Shown here: in pieces, positions 9,301 through 17,534 of the stretch
Layout of the letters: each line of letters begins with the position of its first letter
Numbering within the stretch: position 1 is the stretch's first letter
Notes under the pieces: model-generated
Seen by the model: only the letters and a program-made list of their open reading frames with translations
Told to the model about the DNA's origin: nothing
Database searches by the model: none
Assembly (NCBI GenBank): GCA_013152085.1
Contig: JAADHC010000042.1
Span: forward strand, 1-48,367
Length of the DNA: 48,367 nt
Source of the DNA: Chlorobiota bacterium
GTDB lineage: Bacteria; Bacteroidota; Bacteroidia; Bacteroidales; VadinHA17
Reading direction: 5' to 3'
Made by a program: the position numbers and the translations under genes

Positions 9301-12300
9301 GTTCAAACGGAAGATCAAAATAAAAGAGCAATTCCTGGATAAATTTTCTCAGGATGCGATTGTATCCTTCCAGCCTGGCCAGGTCGCCGCTTACATCTTT
9401 TTCGTTGGCACGCAGTGCAAGGATCTTGACTTTAGCATCCGAGAAGAGGATCTGTTCCAGTTCAATCAGTATTTCTTTCATTACGGACATATCCTCGGGA
9501 TGGTCCAGAATATAATCCTCCGGCTGAAATTCAATCCTGCTTTTTACGTATTTGAGAATAACCTGTTTACCGAAACGGGCAATTACCTCGTTGATATCCA
9601 GGTTGCGAATAGCCGGGATGTTTTTATAAACCTGGGGGAGGAGGTTTTCATATACTTTGGTGAAAGCCTTGCTGGAGATAAACTCCATCAAGTCACTGCA
9701 ACCGCCAATATTCTCATAAAACTCGAAAACGGCATTTGGAGAATTTCCGATAAAGTTAATGGTTACACCACTGTCTTTTGGAAACGGATGGTAAAGAGTT
9801 TTAATGTCACTGATCCTGATGGTATTCAGGAGTTTTTTGGATAAATGCCGGATCGTATCAAAATCATTAAAGATTTGGGAAATGAGTGCTTTATCCGATG
9901 CGATCCTGAAAATATCTTCCAACAGGTCTTCCGTACGCACCCATTTGTTCTCCGGTTTCTTTTTGCGTTCGTAAAGCCTGTTCCAGTACTCCAGAAAAAT
10001 CCTGACAACATTGTTCAGTTCTTCTGAAAAAATCCGGTAGCTTTCTTCCGACCCCTCGAGATAATCTCCTAAAGAAAACCGTACAAACCCTTTCTGATAA
10101 GGCAATACGGCAACTCCCCTTTCCTCAGCAAGTTTTTTGGTAAATTTTTCAAGGTCCTGGAAAGAAAAGAAATCCCTTAACTGAAGGTTGAAGAGATAGG
10201 AGCCGTCAGATTCAAGAACAGAGATATTCGGGTCGTCGTTTTCTTTAAGGACCTCTGCAACGGTTTGAGTCGCCAGTTTCATCCTTTTATTGCACTCGGA
10301 GCGAAATACTTTATTAACCCTGAACCCGTTAAGGGATGTTACCAGATATCTTTTATAATAGGTAAAAAACGGTTGGCCTTTATATTTAAAATCATCCGGA
10401 AGATCCAGAACATCAAGTTTGTCGAGATTCACCAGTTCGTTCAATAAAAACAAATGAAGCGGGCTTCCTTCGAAAAGAATCGGCCTGCGGAATTTTCCGT
10501 TTTTTTCCGTTCTTTCAGTGCGGTTCCGTGTTATCTCGGCAAGGATATATCCCTTGAGGTTTTCCTTGATTTTATACCGGCTGGCATCTTTGGGCAGATT
10601 TTCATCAGAGCGGTCTTTAATCTTTTTGGCCAGCTGAGCCACCTCCAGGATATTAACCAGCATATATAAACTGTTGGCATTCCCTTTTTCCACTCCTGAT
10701 TGTTCACGGGCAAAGGCAATCACATCTTTTCTGGCCGGGGTGGCAATGAGAGAACCCAGCCTGTCTCCTGTAGCTCCAAGGTTCTTGGTTGTAGATAAAG
10801 ATGATACCACACTGATTTTAGCATAAGATCCAATATTGTTCATGATATACCTTGAAATGGTACGCCATTTGGGTTCTTCCGGGTCTTCGACTTTTACCGC
10901 ATCATTGTATGCTTCATCAAGGAAAAGGGTGATCTTGCTGTTATTTAAGAATTTCAGGAATCTGATCAGTGCGGGATTATTAAAATCCGTAAAGCCTGTG
11001 GGGTTGGCCGGGTCGTTAATGACCAGGGTGGAGTTTTCACAAAAACGGTCCCAGAGATTTCCCGTATCATCAAAAAGCTGGAAAGTGTTTTTTATACGTT
11101 CCAGTTTATTCAACAGGCGCTCCCAGTCAACCCGGCCGTCGTCATCGAGTTCGATCTCGATATCAAACGGGTTGAGATCAAACCTGTCGGGTGGGAAAAG
11201 GTCTTTGTATTCCCAGGCTGCTTCCTGGTTGTAAAAGATAAAAGGGTTAGGTTTGCGTTGATTGTAAAATAAAAGATCCCTGATGATCATCTGGACATCG
11301 TCAGAAATGGATGACTTTTCAAGGTTTGACAATCCGCTGATAAATTCCCGGACCGTTTTACGGTCTTTTTCGGGAAGCGCGAGGAATTTTTGGTCAATAT
11401 CCAGGTCAATCAGGAAATTCATCAAACGGCCACGGTTATCGGCCTCATTTTCCACCTTTGTCAAATATGCTTTGTATTTTTCCAGGAAGAGATTCAGTCC
11501 GAAATTTTTATGAAAATGAGTATGAAGTGTGCGTTCGTATGCATCCGGAATTATCTCAAGGATTACCCTGCACTTTTCTACCAGGTCATTCTTTACCGGT
11601 TTGAGGGTGCGCTGCAGCAGATAATCTGCATAGGTCCTGATCTGATTGCGCCCACCACCTTCAACAACGGTAGCAATATGTAGTTTTTTATTCTCAGAGT
11701 AGTAATAGGCCCGGGTACGTTCTTCAAATTCTCCTATCAGTTGTTTTGTGATATTTTCGGACTTTTCCGGATCGTGCATTTGTTCAATAAATGACAGGTA
11801 TGCCCCAAACCGGGTCAGGATATATTTGTCTTTCAACACACGGCGTGAAAATTCATCGAATTTGTACAGGATAATCTCTTTTTCCGGGTCATTCCTGTCG
11901 GATAATTGTTCACGGGCAAGCAGGTCAAGCTCCTTTTCGTAAGATTTGATTTTTTTCTCAACAGCCAGCCTGAAGACAGAAATATTTTTCAGGTTTACCT
12001 TTTCAAGAATCAGGCGCAGGTTGAGCTGACTGTTGGCCAGTGCGCCCATTTTTTTATTATGAACATTATTGAGCGTGTTAATAATACCGTTGTGCAAGGC
12101 AAATACCAGTGAAATGTTGGATGCGCGTGATTCGGGAGAATCATCAATAAAAACAATACGGGTAAGCAACGGAAACCAACGGAAAGTATTAAAAGGATTT
12201 TTTCGCATATTCTTGATCCTGACGGCAAAAATATGCACTGCATCATCATGGATTTCCTGGTAAAGTGAGTCGGGATCTTTGTATTCCAGCACCCTTACCG

Positions 12301-13027
12301 TGTCAGGGTTAAAGACCTCCCCGGCAAGTAGCCGGATGGCCGATTCGGCCCTGCCGGAAACCACGGTGCGGATAAGTCCGTTTAATCCCTTAAAGTTTAC
12401 CGTAGAGGTTGTTCTGTTGATAAAATGTGCTTTTTCGGATTGGGTGGTATAATGAGTGGATTGTACCACCATTTGATCCAGGACATCCAGCAGATAGTTC
12501 CACTGTGCTTCCTCAACGTCCCCGTTGATACCGATAAGGTCCCTGAATTTGCGGATTTCACGAACCTGGTCGCCAAGTAATACGGTATAAAGGAAATCAA
12601 TGGTTTTTTGTGTTACCGGAGGGGTTCCCAATGAATAATCATGTGTTTGAAGAATGTGTGAGAACTGCGCTTTGGTTTTCTCATCAACCTGTTCGGTATC
12701 CATGAGTTCCTGCAGTTTCTTCTGAAACTTTTTTCTCCGGGCACTGTACTCAAAAGCTTTGGAATCAGCCTGTGGCATGAGGATCAAAGAGACGTCCACA
12801 TAACCCGGAATGGTCTCTTTCAGATCCTGCACATAACGGTGAATCTCAGCCTCCTGACGCGAGGGATCATCCGGCTCTTCGTAACAAAGACGGACAAAAT
12901 TGGTCAGGTTATCGAAAATCCTGTCCGGTAAAAAATTTTCAGCTCTCTCTCCCAACTGGAGGTAAAGATCGATAAACGCTATTGCCTCTTCAGTCAGCCT
13001 GGCTTTGGGATGGCCAAAAACCTGCAT
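6359..13027 (-). CDS. Giant fusion: class I/II PLP aminotransferase plus HPr-kinase/PEPCK-like P-loop domain
   Basis: The frame is 2222 residues long without interruption. Residues 1 to about 450 are mostly helical and unrecognised. Residues about 450-1040 hold a fold-type I aminotransferase domain with a full active-site set: DPANPTG at 672-678 (N675), FLDEAY with D704 and Y707, the likely Schiff-base lysine K748 in SLSTTKNLG, R756 in GDRLG eight residues later, and the likely carboxylate-binding R983 in FVRFSLG. Residues about 1040-1560 are helical and unrecognised. Residues about 1580-1950 form a P-loop domain: H1671 in VHGS, Walker A GDSGVGKSE at 1691-1699 (K1697), and D1725 in LIAGD. That order is the one used by HPr kinase and PEP carboxykinase. 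No signal peptide or membrane span is seen, so it is probably cytosolic. Substrates are unknown. The gene stands alone, downstream of the terminated fadL-type gene. Confidence 0.8.
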   Translation of the reverse strand: MQVFGHPKARLTEEAIAFIDLYLQLGERAENFLPDRIFDNLTNFVRLCYEEPDDPSRQEAEIHRYVQDLKETIPGYVDVSLILMPQADSKAFEYSARRKKFQKKLQELMDTEQVDEKTKAQFSHILQTHDYSLGTPPVTQKTIDFLYTVLLGDQVREIRKFRDLIGINGDVEEAQWNYLLDVLDQMVVQSTHYTTQSEKAHFINRTTSTVNFKGLNGLIRTVVSGRAESAIRLLAGEVFNPDTVRVLEYKDPDSLYQEIHDDAVHIFAVRIKNMRKNPFNTFRWFPLLTRIVFIDDSPESRASNISLVFALHNGIINTLNNVHNKKMGALANSQLNLRLILEKVNLKNISVFRLAVEKKIKSYEKELDLLAREQLSDRNDPEKEIILYKFDEFSRRVLKDKYILTRFGAYLSFIEQMHDPEKSENITKQLIGEFEERTRAYYYSENKKLHIATVVEGGGRNQIRTYADYLLQRTLKPVKNDLVEKCRVILEIIPDAYERTLHTHFHKNFGLNLFLEKYKAYLTKVENEADNRGRLMNFLIDLDIDQKFLALPEKDRKTVREFISGLSNLEKSSISDDVQMIIRDLLFYNQRKPNPFIFYNQEAAWEYKDLFPPDRFDLNPFDIEIELDDDGRVDWERLLNKLERIKNTFQLFDDTGNLWDRFCENSTLVINDPANPTGFTDFNNPALIRFLKFLNNSKITLFLDEAYNDAVKVEDPEEPKWRTISRYIMNNIGSYAKISVVSSLSTTKNLGATGDRLGSLIATPARKDVIAFAREQSGVEKGNANSLYMLVNILEVAQLAKKIKDRSDENLPKDASRYKIKENLKGYILAEITRNRTERTEKNGKFRRPILFEGSPLHLFLLNELVNLDKLDVLDLPDDFKYKGQPFFTYYKRYLVTSLNGFRVNKVFRSECNKRMKLATQTVAEVLKENDDPNISVLESDGSYLFNLQLRDFFSFQDLEKFTKKLAEERGVAVLPYQKGFVRFSLGDYLEGSEESYRIFSEELNNVVRIFLEYWNRLYERKKKPENKWVRTEDLLEDIFRIASDKALISQIFNDFDTIRHLSKKLLNTIRISDIKTLYHPFPKDSGVTINFIGNSPNAVFEFYENIGGCSDLMEFISSKAFTKVYENLLPQVYKNIPAIRNLDINEVIARFGKQVILKYVKSRIEFQPEDYILDHPEDMSVMKEILIELEQILFSDAKVKILALRANEKDVSGDLARLEGYNRILRKFIQELLFYFDLPFEQELREPDFCELMNKTIDVFEDVVSIPVTQINLSLAAGRLSRELTLPLTANPVLSVGNIAREISHLVHSMLEDPAYPVNKKLLLLFLIRFKDTFPDRLNQRISTYIDLISKKKADDFRLFYEELVSKIIPGDIRDLLEDTLSRQFTKITPDKLHTVVREMVLFITGLINQTKNNEYYNRYNHFLIRLVETAYRKQNSAVNEMIQHGIAIHKDFLPENDLTAWNKGTLDWINGILSRCGVIAWEQPVQIHTRIATDSKKREYPFHKVDRGDKEKPHARVLENDSPNEFIKKMQTRPPSTFFVKRLADFARNLDADDYRCKIVTTGLVKELYIFQKSYMKYLSDNFRLVQQNYITLEEAKHFVPDIIFFLGAPEKVISFPSVGYFDIKGPKGNIKTIITPLTRSADYFGNVKKPRLTMLNEKVKEMGGVPVHGSLFALEEDDGSLFVVQVSGDSGVGKSEMLAAMMLKWMKKNLPGIRSIKLIAGDMFHVFPDKKGNLYGIGTEVGDFSRVTDFDPDFIRAYRALFETSADSNVEDLNSRSTISGLCDISMPYKIDIMLTAYNFGREEAGIKRYANPENFILYRDSHGERKEKATSSDNPNIQRTLMRYTADADIVKLVDRHGGYLDEVLGWERDEFTGKIYLVSTYKMMDRIDVEEVVNIMFRGKSFIRENIRYTVKNVKFDIIKNRFQVMARPVEEQGEELTFRLDRNFFSAIFDSLASTPAGNPFISEHGEHDIKQHLIGLLKGGKDGKSGAKKIQLGILSTDLGRKGKEITGPQKAAEDLRTLIQEVRIMNPELNHKKQYVKAKIIEAYGPLFRHHKHSLEVWRYNFMLYQIEEMRKARLVRIDDPATEIDLSGLKDFHPLPENYEFSPLLITPNMNIEISSFSETYDQIMWLPNNREFAVELYGDTAQVYIAHGYGAETIINNMVIQLLIMNGYLNVEDINSGKITEKVNRETIAAAKFACSKRYREVTGEKRAGRDK

Positions 13028-13174
13028 TAGATATTGTTTTTCTGGTGATTATTAATGTTCGTTCTACCCTCAGCCTTTGGTTATGTTTTACAGCATAAAA
13101 GTACTTCTTTTTTAAATACAAGCCCGGTTTCATCCAAAAGAATTGTTAATAAACGGTTCAGCATAATTTTAATG

Positions 13175-13210
13175 TAATAAAAAACCGCCCGTTTCGGTGG
13201 GCGGTTTTAC
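13175..13210 (-). terminator. Terminator of the FadL-type gene
   Basis: AAAACCGCCC (13181-13190) pairs with GGGCGGTTTT (13199-13208), a 10-bp stem with an 8-nt loop. Read on the minus strand it ends in TTTTTTATT, so it terminates the porin gene and separates it from the giant fusion gene. Confidence 0.9.
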
Positions 13211-13226
13211 TTTATATTTGGTATTT

Positions 13227-14777
13227 CTAAAAGTTAAAATCCAGCCCGACAGCAACAAGTTTGGTATCCTTGCCATAGGTTTGCGTGTACAAACCCGGGA
13301 TTTCAACCACATCATTAGCATACATGACCATAGTATAGCCTACATTCAGGCGGAGGAAAGAGGTAATGTCATATGCACCACCAAATCCGATCGAAGAGGA
13401 AGAAAGTGAATAACTCAGGTCAGTTTGATAATTTTTCCCGACACCCATATTGGCATATCCATAGGCCCCGCTTACCAGCAATTTTTTAGTAAGATTAAAC
13501 TGGGCAGAGATATTTATATTATAGGAATTACTTTCAATAAGCTTTTCACGGCCATCCCAATTTACATTTTTATCCCAGTAGTATTCAAACCCGGCTGAGA
13601 CCATTAGTTTTTTTACAGGATGGACATTTACACCACCGGATAACATAGCCGGCATATCGGCATTGGTAACACCGCCATCTGGATACATGGTAACAGGAGC
13701 TCCGGTGGAATCATAACCCATGAGGAAATCTTTCGTTGTGGCATTGGTAAGCTGCAATGCGGTTTTCATTTCGTATTTCAGGGCTACATCAATCATCGGG
13801 AGCGAAACATGGATACCTACAATCGGTGTAATACCCGAACCGGTCTGTTTGACATCCACCTCCTGATCGGAAACCAAATTGACAGAAGCCAGAAACTGGG
13901 ATTCAAGTCCCATAAATGTGAGTACTGCCTGTCCATTGGTCATCCCTGACTGGTAAAGGCCCAAAGCATCCAAAGCTCCGATAAGAACAGCATCAGAAAG
14001 CGGATCGGTTGAATTGATCAGCCCAGCATTAATTGCATCATCCAGTCCGGTATAAGCAGTATTGGCAAGATCAGCCCCACCCTGGAAAAAGTCTGTGGCC
14101 GGCATCATGGCCCCGGTAGGATTCAGAAAAGCCTGAGTGGTATTGATCTGCAGATCTTTCAGGTACCCCGAATAATGATTTACTGCCGAAACATACCGTG
14201 CACCGGCAAATACGGAAATCATATCATTAATTTTATAAGTCAGGCCTGCCTGGGCACCATAATAGACCGAAGTTCCTTTCAGAAATGTATTTACCGAATA
14301 CGCCGTTGTGGCGGTAGGATCATTGAGTAAGGTATTCAATTCATTTGCCAGGTTTACTCCGGACAGGAATTCAAAAGAAGGGACTCCTTTGTCATAAGTT
14401 GCCCCACCTCCGCCGCCAATGGGGTTAAAACCGGCAGAAATAACAATTTTCCCCAGTTTAAAAGCACCATAAATACTTGGGAAAACAGGCGCCTGTACTT
14501 TCCCGACATAGTCCGGGCCGTAGTTAAGCATAGGAAAGTCATTGCTCAGGGTCTGGGTTTGCCAGATCGACTGGTTGTTGATGGAAAAATGCAGGCCGTT
14601 GGACAATTTCGCCAGTCCGGCGGGATTGAAAAAAACTGCATCCACATCCGTGGTAGCATACCGGGAAAAGTATCTTGCCCAGGCAGCACTCTGGTTCGTA
14701 TTGGTTACAATACCTCCTGCATAGACCATCGAACCAGCCATAAGTACAGACAGAAAAAAAGCAGAAATTCTTCGCAT
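13227..14777 (-). CDS. OmpP1/FadL/TodX-family outer-membrane transport protein
   Basis: The 516-residue protein has a signal peptide at 1-20 (ending VYA). Next come GGIVTNTNQSAAWAR and VDAVFFNPAGLAKL, the N-terminal hatch signature of FadL-type porins. Later strands fit the family's barrel: YGAQAGLTYKINDMISVFAGARYV, LPMIDVALKYEMKT, and LMVSAGFEYYWDKNVNW near residue 385-400. It ends in GLDFNF, with the terminal aromatic residue typical of barrel proteins. The family moves long-chain fatty acids or other hydrophobic compounds across the outer membrane; the substrate here cannot be told. It is a single-gene unit with its own terminator, divergent from the sulfatase gene. Confidence 0.9.
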   Translation of the reverse strand: MRRISAFFLSVLMAGSMVYAGGIVTNTNQSAAWARYFSRYATTDVDAVFFNPAGLAKLSNGLHFSINNQSIWQTQTLSNDFPMLNYGPDYVGKVQAPVFPSIYGAFKLGKIVISAGFNPIGGGGGATYDKGVPSFEFLSGVNLANELNTLLNDPTATTAYSVNTFLKGTSVYYGAQAGLTYKINDMISVFAGARYVSAVNHYSGYLKDLQINTTQAFLNPTGAMMPATDFFQGGADLANTAYTGLDDAINAGLINSTDPLSDAVLIGALDALGLYQSGMTNGQAVLTFMGLESQFLASVNLVSDQEVDVKQTGSGITPIVGIHVSLPMIDVALKYEMKTALQLTNATTKDFLMGYDSTGAPVTMYPDGGVTNADMPAMLSGGVNVHPVKKLMVSAGFEYYWDKNVNWDGREKLIESNSYNINISAQFNLTKKLLVSGAYGYANMGVGKNYQTDLSYSLSSSSIGFGGAYDITSFLRLNVGYTMVMYANDVVEIPGLYTQTYGKDTKLVAVGLDFNF

Positions 14778-14882
14778 AGCTCTATTTGTATTGGTTTAGT
14801 CGGCGCAATTTATTAATTTTTCGGACATTTTTGTGATGTGCATTTAAATATCTTTATGGTTTAATATAATATCCTGTTGTAC

Positions 14883-16643
14883 ATGAAGACGATACATTCT
14901 TTTGTTATCCTTATTTTTTCTTTTTTACTGATTTCCTGTGCAAATCATTCTCCTGTAAAAAAATACAATGTCATTCTTATCCTTACCGATGATCAGGGGT
15001 ACGGAGATTTCGGTTTTACAGGGAATCCCTACATTCGCACGCCGGTACTCGACTCCCTGGCCTCGGTAAGTACACGTTTTACACAATTTTACGTATCTCC
15101 TGTTTGTGCACCGACCCGTTCAAGCCTGATGACCGGCAGGTATTCACTCCGTACCGGAATTTACGATACCTATAATGGCGGAGCAATCATGGCAGGTTCG
15201 GAACGTACCATGGCCGAAGTGTTTAAAGCCAACGGATACGTTACCGGGATTTTCGGTAAATGGCACCTGGGAGATAATTATCCCTGCCGTCCGGTTGACC
15301 AGGGATTTGATGAAGCCATTGTCCATGGTGCAGGAGGAATAGGACAGGTGGGTGACCCTTTGAATTACTATGCTTTCGACAGTGCGTATTTCAATCCGGT
15401 TCTGGAACATAACGGGAAACCGGAAAAATTCACAGGCTACTGCACCGATATTTTTACGCAAGAGGCAATCAGGTTTATTGAAGAAAACAGTTCAAAGCCT
15501 TTTTTCCTGTATCTGCCGTTTAATGCCCCCCACACTCCGCTACAGGTTCCTGAGGAATACCTTAAAATATATGAAGGCCTGGTTTTTGATACAAGCCGAT
15601 TTGAAATTCAGGGATATCCGTTTAAACTATCCGGACATCAGAATATTGCGGCCGCAAAAAGGGTTTATGCAATGATTACACAGATAGACAGGGATATTGG
15701 AAAATTATTTACTGCATTGCGCACCCTTGATCTTGAAAACCATACAATAGTTGTTTTCCTGTCGGATAACGGACCGCAGCAGGTTCGCTATACCGCAGGA
15801 TTAAGGGGGCGAAAAGGCCAGGTGTATGAAGGAGGTATCCGTGTACCATTTCTTCTGAGGACCCCGGGACTGATCCCGCAGGATACTGACATATCTGTAC
15901 CGGCAGCCCATATCGATCTTCTCCCTACACTTGTTAACCTCTGTAATCTGAAATGGCCTGAAGAACCAGATATAGACGGGAAAGATCTTGTTCCCCTCAT
16001 CCGGGGCGATTCACCGCAATGGAGCAACCGTTCACTGTTTTATTACTGGCAGCGCGGATACACCGAACCATACCGCAACATTGCAGTCCGGAAAGGAAAC
16101 TTCAAACTGGTGGGGAATACCGGTTGGAACGCCGGCCCCTCGGATTTTGAGTTATTTGATATAATGGCCGATCCGTATGAGCGTTTTAATCTGGCAACTC
16201 AGCAACCGGAAAAAGTACTCGAACTAAAACAATTATTTGATAACTGGTACCGGAAGATCATACAGAGTGAGAACCTTGTCCGTCCTCCCGGTTATATTGT
16301 CGGTAGCCGTTTCCAGGATACTGTAGTTCTCAACCGCAATGATGCACATGGTGAACCCGGGATATGGGCACAGAACGAGATTTTCGGGTACTGGAATATC
16401 CATGTCCGGGAAAGCGGTGTTTTTTCATTCGAAATTCATTTTAAGGATTCTATTTCCCGCCCCGGGAAACTCGTAATGAAATGCGGAACGGTTCAGCGAA
16501 CTTTGCCTGTCTCCGTACCGGCCGGAAAAACAATCCTTATTCCCGGTATTCGACTTTATGCCGGAAACCAGCGGGTAGAATGCTGGTTTAATGTCTCGGG
16601 AAAACGAATCCTTCCGTTTTATATCAAAGTGTGGAGAAATTAA
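14883..16643 (+). CDS. Lipoprotein type I sulfatase
   Basis: I start it at the ATG at 14883 (586 residues). Residues 1-19 form a lipoprotein signal with a lipobox ending LISC (C19). The catalytic domain begins NVILILTDDQGYGD, with metal-binding aspartates at 36-37. The CAPTR motif at 75-79 supplies the cysteine that maturation enzymes convert to formylglycine, and SLMTGR completes the sulfatase signature. GKWHLG, NAPHTPL and LSDNGPQQ carry further active-site residues. Residues past about 470 form an added strand-rich domain. Type I sulfatases hydrolyse sulfate esters, often of polysaccharides or arylsulfates. The exact substrate is not visible, and no polysaccharide-utilisation genes or maturase are nearby. 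Confidence 0.92.
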   Translation: MKTIHSFVILIFSFLLISCANHSPVKKYNVILILTDDQGYGDFGFTGNPYIRTPVLDSLASVSTRFTQFYVSPVCAPTRSSLMTGRYSLRTGIYDTYNGGAIMAGSERTMAEVFKANGYVTGIFGKWHLGDNYPCRPVDQGFDEAIVHGAGGIGQVGDPLNYYAFDSAYFNPVLEHNGKPEKFTGYCTDIFTQEAIRFIEENSSKPFFLYLPFNAPHTPLQVPEEYLKIYEGLVFDTSRFEIQGYPFKLSGHQNIAAAKRVYAMITQIDRDIGKLFTALRTLDLENHTIVVFLSDNGPQQVRYTAGLRGRKGQVYEGGIRVPFLLRTPGLIPQDTDISVPAAHIDLLPTLVNLCNLKWPEEPDIDGKDLVPLIRGDSPQWSNRSLFYYWQRGYTEPYRNIAVRKGNFKLVGNTGWNAGPSDFELFDIMADPYERFNLATQQPEKVLELKQLFDNWYRKIIQSENLVRPPGYIVGSRFQDTVVLNRNDAHGEPGIWAQNEIFGYWNIHVRESGVFSFEIHFKDSISRPGKLVMKCGTVQRTLPVSVPAGKTILIPGIRLYAGNQRVECWFNVSGKRILPFYIKVWRN

Positions 16644-16731
16644 AATATTATGTATATTTATATATATTATATTACATATTTATAAATTTCATACACTCTT
16701 TGCTTTCTGATGAGATTTTATAATATTCTGC

Positions 16732-16740
16732 TATCTTTGC
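16732..16740 (+). promoter_or_regulatory. Candidate -7 box (TATCTTTGC) for the OB-fold lipoprotein gene
   Basis: TATCTTTGC fits TAnnTTTG exactly and lies 50 bp before the start codon at 16790. The upstream sequence is very AT-rich, without a clear TTTG at the right spacing. Confidence 0.55.
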
Positions 16741-16789
16741 AACTTGTCAAATAATAAATTTGTTTTATTAACGCTCTAATTATAAAAAC

Positions 16790-17488
16790 ATGAAAAATAT
16801 CCTCATTTTGTTAAGTCTCATAATCCTTGCGGGAGCATGCAAGAACCGGCAAAACAGTACTTCTTTTGAAAATCAGTATCCGGGATTGAACAAGGGAGTT
16901 CTCAAAGAAGTTTTGCAGACAAATGAATATACCTATTTGTTGCTTAGCGACAAGGGCAATGACCAGTGGGTAGCTGTTCCGAAAATGGATGCTGAAACCG
17001 GACAGACCTATTATTATAAAGATGGCCTGGAGATGCCCAATTTTGTAAGCAAGGAATTGAACCGCAAATTCAGTTCGGTATTGTTTTTGGAAAGTATCTA
17101 TACCACTCCGCCAGAAAAAACGCCTCAGGCTACTATGTCCCAGCCTCACGGCAGTGTAACTACCGACAAGGAAGAAGTAAATATTAACAAGGAAGAAGGG
17201 ATTACCACCCTCGCTGAATTATTTGCCCATCCTGCGGACTACGAAGGGAAAACCATACGTATTAAGGGGAAGGTTGTCAAATACAATCCTGCCATCATGA
17301 ATAAAAACTGGCTGCATATCCAGGACGGAACGGAATATAACGGAAAGTATGATCTTACCATAACGTCTGCCCAGGAATTTAAAACCGGCGATATTGTAAC
17401 ACTTGAAGGGAAGGTTACACTGAATAAAGACCTGGGCTACGGCTACCGGTATGATGTAATGATGGAAGATGCAACTCTTGTCCGGTAG
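16790..17488 (+). CDS. OB-fold lipoprotein beside the cytochrome cluster, paralogue A
   Basis: The 232-residue protein starts with a lipoprotein signal (LIILAGAC, C17). Residues about 30-105 form a domain with TNEYTYLLL, QWVAVPK and SKELNRKF. Residues about 135-232 resemble an OB-fold domain: GKTIRIKGKVVKYNPAIM, then NWLHIQDGT, then GDIVTLEGKV and YGYRYDVMMEDA. A close paralogue lies at 20618-21322. Both sit on the plus strand, each facing the 3' end of a cytochrome gene. A periplasmic or outer-membrane accessory role in the haem-protein system is inference from position only; no catalytic motif is visible. Confidence 0.75.
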   Translation: MKNILILLSLIILAGACKNRQNSTSFENQYPGLNKGVLKEVLQTNEYTYLLLSDKGNDQWVAVPKMDAETGQTYYYKDGLEMPNFVSKELNRKFSSVLFLESIYTTPPEKTPQATMSQPHGSVTTDKEEVNINKEEGITTLAELFAHPADYEGKTIRIKGKVVKYNPAIMNKNWLHIQDGTEYNGKYDLTITSAQEFKTGDIVTLEGKVTLNKDLGYGYRYDVMMEDATLVR

Positions 17489-17534
17489 AATTATCCTTAC
17501 AGGGAATTTTAAAGTGATAAATAAGTGATCAATA

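Noticed and set aside
9215-9844. A 209-residue plus-strand frame inside the giant fusion gene
   Set aside because: It lies opposite coding sequence, has no motif, signal or start site, and is best explained as a shadow.
6359-13027. The giant gene as two genes joined by a sequencing error
   Set aside because: The frame is continuous across 2222 codons with no suspicious homopolymer at a domain join, and codon use looks even throughout.
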